Shown here piece after piece: positions 7,901 through 11,507 of a stretch of DNA of 11,507 nucleotides; position 1 is the first letter of the stretch, and the number at the start of each line of letters is the position of its first letter. Below the pieces are notes generated by a model. That model was given only the letters and a program-made list of their open reading frames with translations, was not told the DNA's origin and searched no databases. A program made the position numbers and the translations under genes. The DNA comes from Bacteroidota bacterium (GTDB taxonomy: Bacteria > Bacteroidota > Ignavibacteria > Tepidaquicellales > Tepidaquicellaceae): the NCBI GenBank assembly GCA_023429265.1, contig JAEYVS010000090.1:1-11507 (forward strand), written 5' to 3'.

Positions 7901-9054
7901 GTCGTGCAGTATTCAATACCAAACAAGTTTATCACGCAGATAACGATGCTAAATATACATTAATGTGTGATCCCTCGTTGAGGGTTTCCATTCCTCAATA
8001 TTTTACACGAATCGACAGCATTAATAATACTCCCGGTACTGATACTGCTGTATTAAAAGCTTTGCAGAAGGTAAAAATATCAGGAAGCGTTTTAAAAACG
8101 GATTCTACATTCTGGAATGACTATAACGGTGATATTTTCATTAAGATCTTTGATGTAAGCAGATTTTTAAACGTAATGGATTTTGGTTTTTCATTCAACT
8201 TCAGACTCGATGGTGGTTTGATATTCGCCGGAAGAACAAATGTAACGAACGGCCGATGGGAACTTGAATTCGTAGTACCAAAAGATATATCCTACAGAAA
8301 CGGAAGCGGTAAACTGATTGGTTATTTTAATAACAACAGTACCGAAGGCTCCGGTTATTCTGACAGGTTTATATTAAGCGGAATTGATTCGACTGCAGCA
8401 GTGGACACAACAGGACCTCAGATAGACATATTTGTTGGCGACAGAAATTTCCGCCCCGGTGACGTAGTAAACCAGAATTCAACTCTAATTGCTGATTTCT
8501 TTGATGAAAACGGAATGAACCTGACAGGAACGATAGGACACAAGATCGAAGCAATTATCAATAACAACGAAAACAGCAAGATAGACCTGACACCGTTTTA
8601 TAACGCAACCAGCGGATATCAAAACGGTTCACTGGAGTACCTGCTGGAAAATCTTGAAAGCGGAGATTACAATGTAAAGATCAAAGCCTGGGATACATAT
8701 AATAATTATTCAATATCCTCCGTAGACTTTAAAGTAATGAATAACTCATCACTTGCACTGGAGAATATATATAATTATCCAAATCCGATGCAGGACAACA
8801 CCAGCTTCTTATTCAACCATAATTTTGACACTCCTTTGGACGTAAAGGTAAAGATTTATACTGTAAGCGGCAGACTTATTAAAGAATTGATTCAAAATAA
8901 TATAACGGATAAATTCGTCAAAATAGATTGGGATGGAAGAGATGATGATGGAGATAACATTGCAAATGGAACTTATATATACCGACTGGTAGTAAAAAGC
9001 CAGGACGGTAACTTTAACGAAACATCAACCGGAAAAATCGCTAAATTAAAATAA
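4969..9054 (+). CDS. porU: Type IX secretion system sortase PorU, C25 peptidase
   Basis: PorU is the surface-exposed cysteine protease of the T9SS attachment complex: in Porphyromonas gingivalis it removes the C-terminal sorting domain from cargo proteins and links them to anionic lipopolysaccharide. The 1361-residue protein begins with a signal peptide (about 1-21, cleavage after SFA). After a large N-terminal beta-rich region comes a C25 (gingipain-like) domain at about 631-1009. Visible motifs are LGDGHYD near 703-709, PDFSIGRL near 760, the catalytic histidine 878 in YTGHGSADLW and cysteine 913 in IASCDLARYDDP, and MCDPSLRV where C25 proteins usually have GDP. A PorU-typical region starting with TTGPQ (1147-1151) and a FlgD-like/T9SS type A sorting domain (about 1265-1361, with YPNP and GTYIYRL) finish it. 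The closest alternative is a C25 cargo protease, but the porV neighbour 32 nt downstream matches the P. gingivalis pair and favours PorU. The start has no Shine-Dalgarno sequence. Confidence 0.9.
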   Translation: MGSIKILSIILLLLVSVVSFAQDQREPERKELEKRTEDFIPQDVRPGDDFRITASTSSYIEIEFNPIYLSAFDFVGAVSPSAIGSPDVKFRSFPVFLPGAVNNRLEVLDYKYEDVQNVDILPVPTPIRSGDNMKIDFEFIKNDEAYSTNGFIPKEAASLDAVSIFRNKYFSNALVNPLLYNPVSKTVRRYTYIKFRITFGSTPITTNKHQSYEEILFYRDMAINSNVAMNWSTPEFNNVIDSYPSNSVLQTGDFYKIEVKETGMYRIDKSFLQNAGINVDGIDPRTIKIYGNGGREIPFNNALPFPTDLVENKIMVAGEDDGVFNNEDYVVFFGRSQSDWTYDPSQAGASIAPYNHYTNPFSKSNYYWITFGGGNGLRMQLVNSPNSPNPLQLPFFYDKFFDEADVNNLGATGTLWFSQRIGPGESFNFNKTLIGYVPGQPVEIRALYGNGTRNTSAYFEFNESASGYNGIFQVFGYGGDFSHINLTSHRFTFTPGSENINLRISLPSNLNAPTVIGYYDWVEFKYPRRFTSAVNNYLGFQANDTTGLFEYNVATFSTPDVNIYDATDEYNINRINPISYSGGTARFQANHTSGTPGSYYVVGGTNYKTPLSISSKVPNQNLHGITEGASFVIISPKEFIPAAQRLKNLRETPGPAYLKTMVVDIEEIYNEFSGGLLDPMAVRNFLKKAFNTWNERPVYVFFLGDGHYDYRNIYNLPDKNYLPPMQKSNTSADEILSYPSDDFVTNINDTIIGNVQAVKPDFSIGRLCANSLNEANSYIDKIYKYENPSSFGYWKKKNMYVADDGWTTHSPGGEGAIHTTQCEFVAEVKTPPDFEKEKIYIVNYPTVITPQGRRKPQANLDIIRGWNEGRLVINYTGHGSADLWAHEQIFERQSSIPQLNNSENYPFVTIASCDLARYDDPFFPSAAEELTNLSNRGSIGVIAAVRPVYASSNAAFNNELWGNFMYLKDTMNLPIRIGRAVFNTKQVYHADNDAKYTLMCDPSLRVSIPQYFTRIDSINNTPGTDTAVLKALQKVKISGSVLKTDSTFWNDYNGDIFIKIFDVSRFLNVMDFGFSFNFRLDGGLIFAGRTNVTNGRWELEFVVPKDISYRNGSGKLIGYFNNNSTEGSGYSDRFILSGIDSTAAVDTTGPQIDIFVGDRNFRPGDVVNQNSTLIADFFDENGMNLTGTIGHKIEAIINNNENSKIDLTPFYNATSGYQNGSLEYLLENLESGDYNVKIKAWDTYNNYSISSVDFKVMNNSSLALENIYNYPNPMQDNTSFLFNHNFDTPLDVKVKIYTVSGRLIKELIQNNITDKFVKIDWDGRDDDGDNIANGTYIYRLVVKSQDGNFNETSTGKIAKLK

Positions 9055-9070
9055 TATTTATTTACTTAAA

Positions 9071-9076
9071 TAGGAG
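9071..9076 (+). promoter_or_regulatory. Shine-Dalgarno sequence of porV
   Basis: TAGGAG lies 10 nt before the porV ATG within the 32-nt porU-porV gap. It supports the chosen start and suggests porV is translated independently, perhaps in excess over porU. Confidence 0.65.
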
Positions 9077-9086
9077 CTTATCTTAG

Positions 9087-10220
9087 ATGTTTAATAGTTA
9101 TAAAAAACAAGTAGTATCTGCATTGCTTTTAATTCTTACACTTGGAGTAATGGGCAATGATGTATACGCACAGGATGAAAATTCTAACGTGGTATCTACA
9201 GGTGTACCTTTTCTTCTGATAGGTCCAAACTCACGTTTCGCCGGAATGGGTGAAACAGGTACTGCTATTGCAGACGACGCAACAGCAATGCACTGGAACC
9301 CAGCGGGACTGGCATTTCAGCCTTCGGGTACAGAGATCAACTTTACTCACTCGCCCTGGTTAGCAGGACTGAATATCGGGGATCTTTTCTATGACTACAT
9401 TGCCGCCAAAAAAGACATAAAATCCATAAACGGAACTGTTGGAGCAAGTCTTACATACCTGAATATCGGTGAGATAATATTTACCGATGAAGCAGGAAGA
9501 CTTGACCCTTCAAAAAATTATAAGGCATACGAACTTGCGCTCGCACTCGGTTACGCTACAAAACTCTCTCCTGATTGGGGTGTAGGTGTTACAACAAGAT
9601 TCATTTACAGCAGGCTCTCACCTTACCAGGTTGGACAGGAGCAAGGAACCGGAACAGCATTTACAATGAGTTTTGACATTGCAGGTATGTACCGCCCAAC
9701 AAAAAGCGGTCCTAAATTCCTGCGTGACAGATTCTCAGCAGGTTTAAATCTTTCAAACCTGGGACCAAAAATATCATATGTGGATGTCGACCAGTCAGAC
9801 CCCATCCCAACCCAGTTGAGGCTTGGGCTTGCTTATGAAATATTCAAGAATGAGGGTAACAGCCTTACAATAACCACTGACTTTGCTAAACTTCTGGTAA
9901 ACAGATTCCAGAATGAGAACGGAGATTTTGAATCAGATGAATTTTACGAAGCTATCTTCACATCCTGGAGCGGCAATGTACTTTCATCCATCCAATCATC
10001 TGTCGGAGCAGAGTATTGGTATGGAAATCCAAAGCTTATCGCTTTAAGAGCAGGATATTTTTACGAAGATCCGTCATACGGAAACAGAAAGTTCATCACT
10101 TTAGGCGCGGGTATCAGGTACAGCCTTTACGGATTCGATTTTAGTTACCTTGATGCGCTTGAAGAAAACCATCCTCTTGCAAATACATTGAGGTTTGGTT
10201 TGACAGTTAACTTTAAATAA
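9087..10220 (+). CDS. porV: Type IX secretion system outer membrane protein PorV
   Basis: PorV (LptO in some work) is a 14-stranded FadL-like outer-membrane barrel that, in the known system, receives cargo from the SprA translocon and carries it to the PorU-containing attachment complex. The 377-residue protein has a signal peptide (about 1-28, ending VYA before Q29). The family hallmark follows immediately: VPFLLIGPNSRFAGMGE, then DDATAMHWNPAGLAF (about 40-78). The rest is a series of amphipathic strands rich in Gly, Tyr and Phe, ending in a strand LRFGLTVNFK as in outer-membrane barrels. Length fits PorV (about 380-400 residues). PorQ and other PorV-like barrels share the opening motif, so a paralogue is possible, but position right after porU is the arrangement of porU-porV in P. 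gingivalis. A strong terminator follows 20 nt after the stop, so porU-porV is likely a two-gene operon. Confidence 0.93.
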   Translation: MFNSYKKQVVSALLLILTLGVMGNDVYAQDENSNVVSTGVPFLLIGPNSRFAGMGETGTAIADDATAMHWNPAGLAFQPSGTEINFTHSPWLAGLNIGDLFYDYIAAKKDIKSINGTVGASLTYLNIGEIIFTDEAGRLDPSKNYKAYELALALGYATKLSPDWGVGVTTRFIYSRLSPYQVGQEQGTGTAFTMSFDIAGMYRPTKSGPKFLRDRFSAGLNLSNLGPKISYVDVDQSDPIPTQLRLGLAYEIFKNEGNSLTITTDFAKLLVNRFQNENGDFESDEFYEAIFTSWSGNVLSSIQSSVGAEYWYGNPKLIALRAGYFYEDPSYGNRKFITLGAGIRYSLYGFDFSYLDALEENHPLANTLRFGLTVNFK

Positions 10221-10239
10221 AAGAATTCAGATTTTAGAT

Positions 10240-10276
10240 TAAAGAAGGGCTTGCAAAAGCCCTTCTTTATGTTTTT
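10240..10276 (+). terminator. Rho-independent terminator after porV
   Basis: AAAGAAGGGCTT (10241-10252) and AAGCCCTTCTTT (10257-10268) are perfectly complementary, closed by the tetraloop GCAA, a GNRA type; one more T-A pair (10240/10269) extends the stem to 13 bp. TG and then five T follow, ending at 10276. No T-rich tract lies on the other side, so it acts only on the + strand. The next gene starts 37 nt later and so needs read-through or a promoter that overlaps the hairpin. Confidence 0.93.
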
Positions 10277-10313
10277 AACATATCCCGTTTAATTCAATCA
10301 GAAAACCCGGATA

Positions 10314-11507
10314 ATGATCTTAAAGAAATTTACAATATGTTTATTAGTGCTGTTATCAGCAAATCAATTGTCATTCGCGCAAAATTCTGACGGTCCTGTA
10401 TTAAAGCTTTCACATAAGCTTCGATCGGGCAATGACAGAGTCTTTACACCAAATCAGTATGATGGTATCCCTGATACTTTTAAAGTAGTGGCTATATTAG
10501 CACAGTTCCAGGAAGATAATTCCGGGCTAACTACAGGGAACGGAAAGTTTGACCTTTCCAATAAATACTTTGATCCTGCCACCCAGCGTGATACGGTAAT
10601 TGATTCACCTCCATATGACAGCGCATATTTTGCAGATCATCTGGAATTTCTGAAGAACTATTATTTCACAGTATCAAACGGGCTATGTATTATCGATTAC
10701 GAACTTCACAGCCAGGTTCTGACATTACCCAATAACATGGAAACGTACGCGCCAAGGCAGAATGAGAATCTTTCACGATTAGGCAATCTATTTACGGATG
10801 CGTGGACACTGGCTGATAACAATATCAACTTTAGTAATTACAATCCTCAAACCACGGCGTTTGTGATATTTCACGCCGGTGTAGGACGGGATGTAGATCT
10901 TGCATCAATACTTGGATTTGATCCGACACCATTTGACCTCCCCACGGTTTATCTTGGTTTAAATAACCTGAAAGAATTTTACGGTGGAGGATATAACGGA
11001 TATCAAACTAATGAAGGCTTTTTCATTCAAAACTCACTGATCATTCCTTCTACCGAACTCAGAGAGCTGGATCTCATCAGCGGTAATTTTCTGCTGGAAC
11101 TCGGAATAAATGGCATACTTTGCGCCAGTTTCGGAAGCTATCTTGGTTTACCGGATCTTTTTAATACCAATACTGGAAGTACAGCAATTGGCCGATTTGG
11201 CTTGATGGACGGACAGGGACTTTTCAGTTTCAATGGTGTATTCCCTCCTGAACCCTGCGCCTGGTCAAAAACATACCTGGGGTGGGTTGAGCCTATAACC
11301 ATATCAGCCGGTCAGTATAACAACTTAGCAATTAAAAATTTATCCTCGGGGCTCCATTCAGATTCATTAATGTATAAAGTTCTGATTAGCAGTAAGGAAT
11401 ACTTTTTAATTGAGAACAGGAACCGTGACGAAAGCGGAACCGGGCAGGTTGTGCATATGCGTAACCGCGCGTTTAATGACTCATTGACGTTTTTGAAAGA
11501 TACTGAT
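10314..11507 (+). CDS. Exported M6-like metalloprotease homologue with degenerate zinc site, 3' truncated by window
   Basis: The frame is open from the ATG at 10314 to the window edge (398 residues), so the C-terminus is not seen. The first 22 residues form a signal peptide (KK, a leucine-rich core, SFA before Q23), placing the protein in the periplasm or outside the cell. The segment KVVAILAQFQED near 57-68 and the block LGLPDLFNTNTG...IGRFGLMDGQG (277-302, with methionine 298 as a met-turn candidate) followed by the PCAWSKTYLGWVEP block resemble M6 (immune inhibitor A-like) peptidases. The expected HExxHxxGxxD motif reads ASFGSYLGLPD at 271-281: glycine 278 and aspartate 281 remain, but both histidines and the glutamate are replaced, so I infer it has no classic zinc protease activity. 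The frame is intact, which argues against simple decay. It may be a T9SS cargo or a binding/structural protein; a C-terminal sorting domain would be beyond the window. There is no clear Shine-Dalgarno sequence. Confidence 0.75.
   Translation, partial: MILKKFTICLLVLLSANQLSFAQNSDGPVLKLSHKLRSGNDRVFTPNQYDGIPDTFKVVAILAQFQEDNSGLTTGNGKFDLSNKYFDPATQRDTVIDSPPYDSAYFADHLEFLKNYYFTVSNGLCIIDYELHSQVLTLPNNMETYAPRQNENLSRLGNLFTDAWTLADNNINFSNYNPQTTAFVIFHAGVGRDVDLASILGFDPTPFDLPTVYLGLNNLKEFYGGGYNGYQTNEGFFIQNSLIIPSTELRELDLISGNFLLELGINGILCASFGSYLGLPDLFNTNTGSTAIGRFGLMDGQGLFSFNGVFPPEPCAWSKTYLGWVEPITISAGQYNNLAIKNLSSGLHSDSLMYKVLISSKEYFLIENRNRDESGTGQVVHMRNRAFNDSLTFLKDTD

Noticed and set aside
7680..7922. Reverse-strand 80-residue ORF inside porU
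   Set aside because: It covers the conserved C25 active-site region on the other strand, so the coding constraint is explained by porU.
10338..10343. Cysteine in the signal peptide of the M6-like protein as a lipoprotein site
   Set aside because: Cysteine 9 lies inside the hydrophobic core without a lipobox, while a normal signal peptidase I site (SFA before Q23) is present.

Overview
The window comes from a moderately AT-rich bacterial chromosome. It looks like a member of the Bacteroidota/Chlorobiota/Ignavibacteriota (FCB) group, and an Ignavibacteria-like organism is my best guess. The case rests on an adjacent porU-porV pair of the type IX secretion system (T9SS), a PorU tail of the T9SS sorting type, sparse Shine-Dalgarno sequences (only acpP and porV have clear ones), and a candidate promoter that fits the Bacteroidota -7 consensus TAnnTTTG. 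The phylum is inferred, not proven. All supported genes lie on the + strand.

Region 1 (1-2168) holds the 3' end of mlaE, then mlaF and mlaD. Together they encode the permease, ATPase and MCE substrate-binding subunits of a retrograde phospholipid/lipid ABC transporter of the Mla type. mlaE and mlaF abut exactly (TAA then ATG, in the same frame), and mlaF and mlaD are 18 nt apart.

Region 2 (2169-4683) is the widespread acpP-fabF-rnc cluster: acyl carrier protein, the elongating ketoacyl-ACP synthase II, and ribonuclease III. A 124-nt, very AT-rich leader carries a 12-bp perfect inverted repeat ahead of acpP. All catalytic residues of FabF and RNase III are present.

Region 3 (4684-4968) is a 285-nt gap without a credible ORF, but it is dense in signals. 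It has a strong promoter-like element, a Rho-independent terminator about 95 nt further on, a second pair of inverted arms around that terminator, and a 9-nt direct repeat just before porU. Promoter plus terminator bracket about 135 nt of non-coding sequence, a candidate small RNA or a regulated 3' UTR/leader.

Region 4 (4969-10276) encodes PorU, the gingipain-like C25 cysteine protease that acts as the T9SS sortase, and PorV, its outer-membrane barrel partner. They probably form one operon, ended by a perfect GNRA-capped terminator.

Region 5 (10314-11507) is a 3'-truncated gene for an exported protein that looks like an M6-family metalloprotease. The zinc motif HExxHxxGxxD reads ASFGSYLGLPD instead, so both zinc-binding histidines and the catalytic glutamate are gone while the surrounding fold signature remains. 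It is a likely pseudoprotease next to the secretion machinery, and the most unusual protein in the window.

Functionally the window links envelope biogenesis at three levels: fatty-acid supply (AcpP, FabF), lipid trafficking between membranes (MlaEFD), and delivery and anchoring of surface proteins (PorU, PorV). I saw no mobile element, CRISPR array, tRNA or rRNA.
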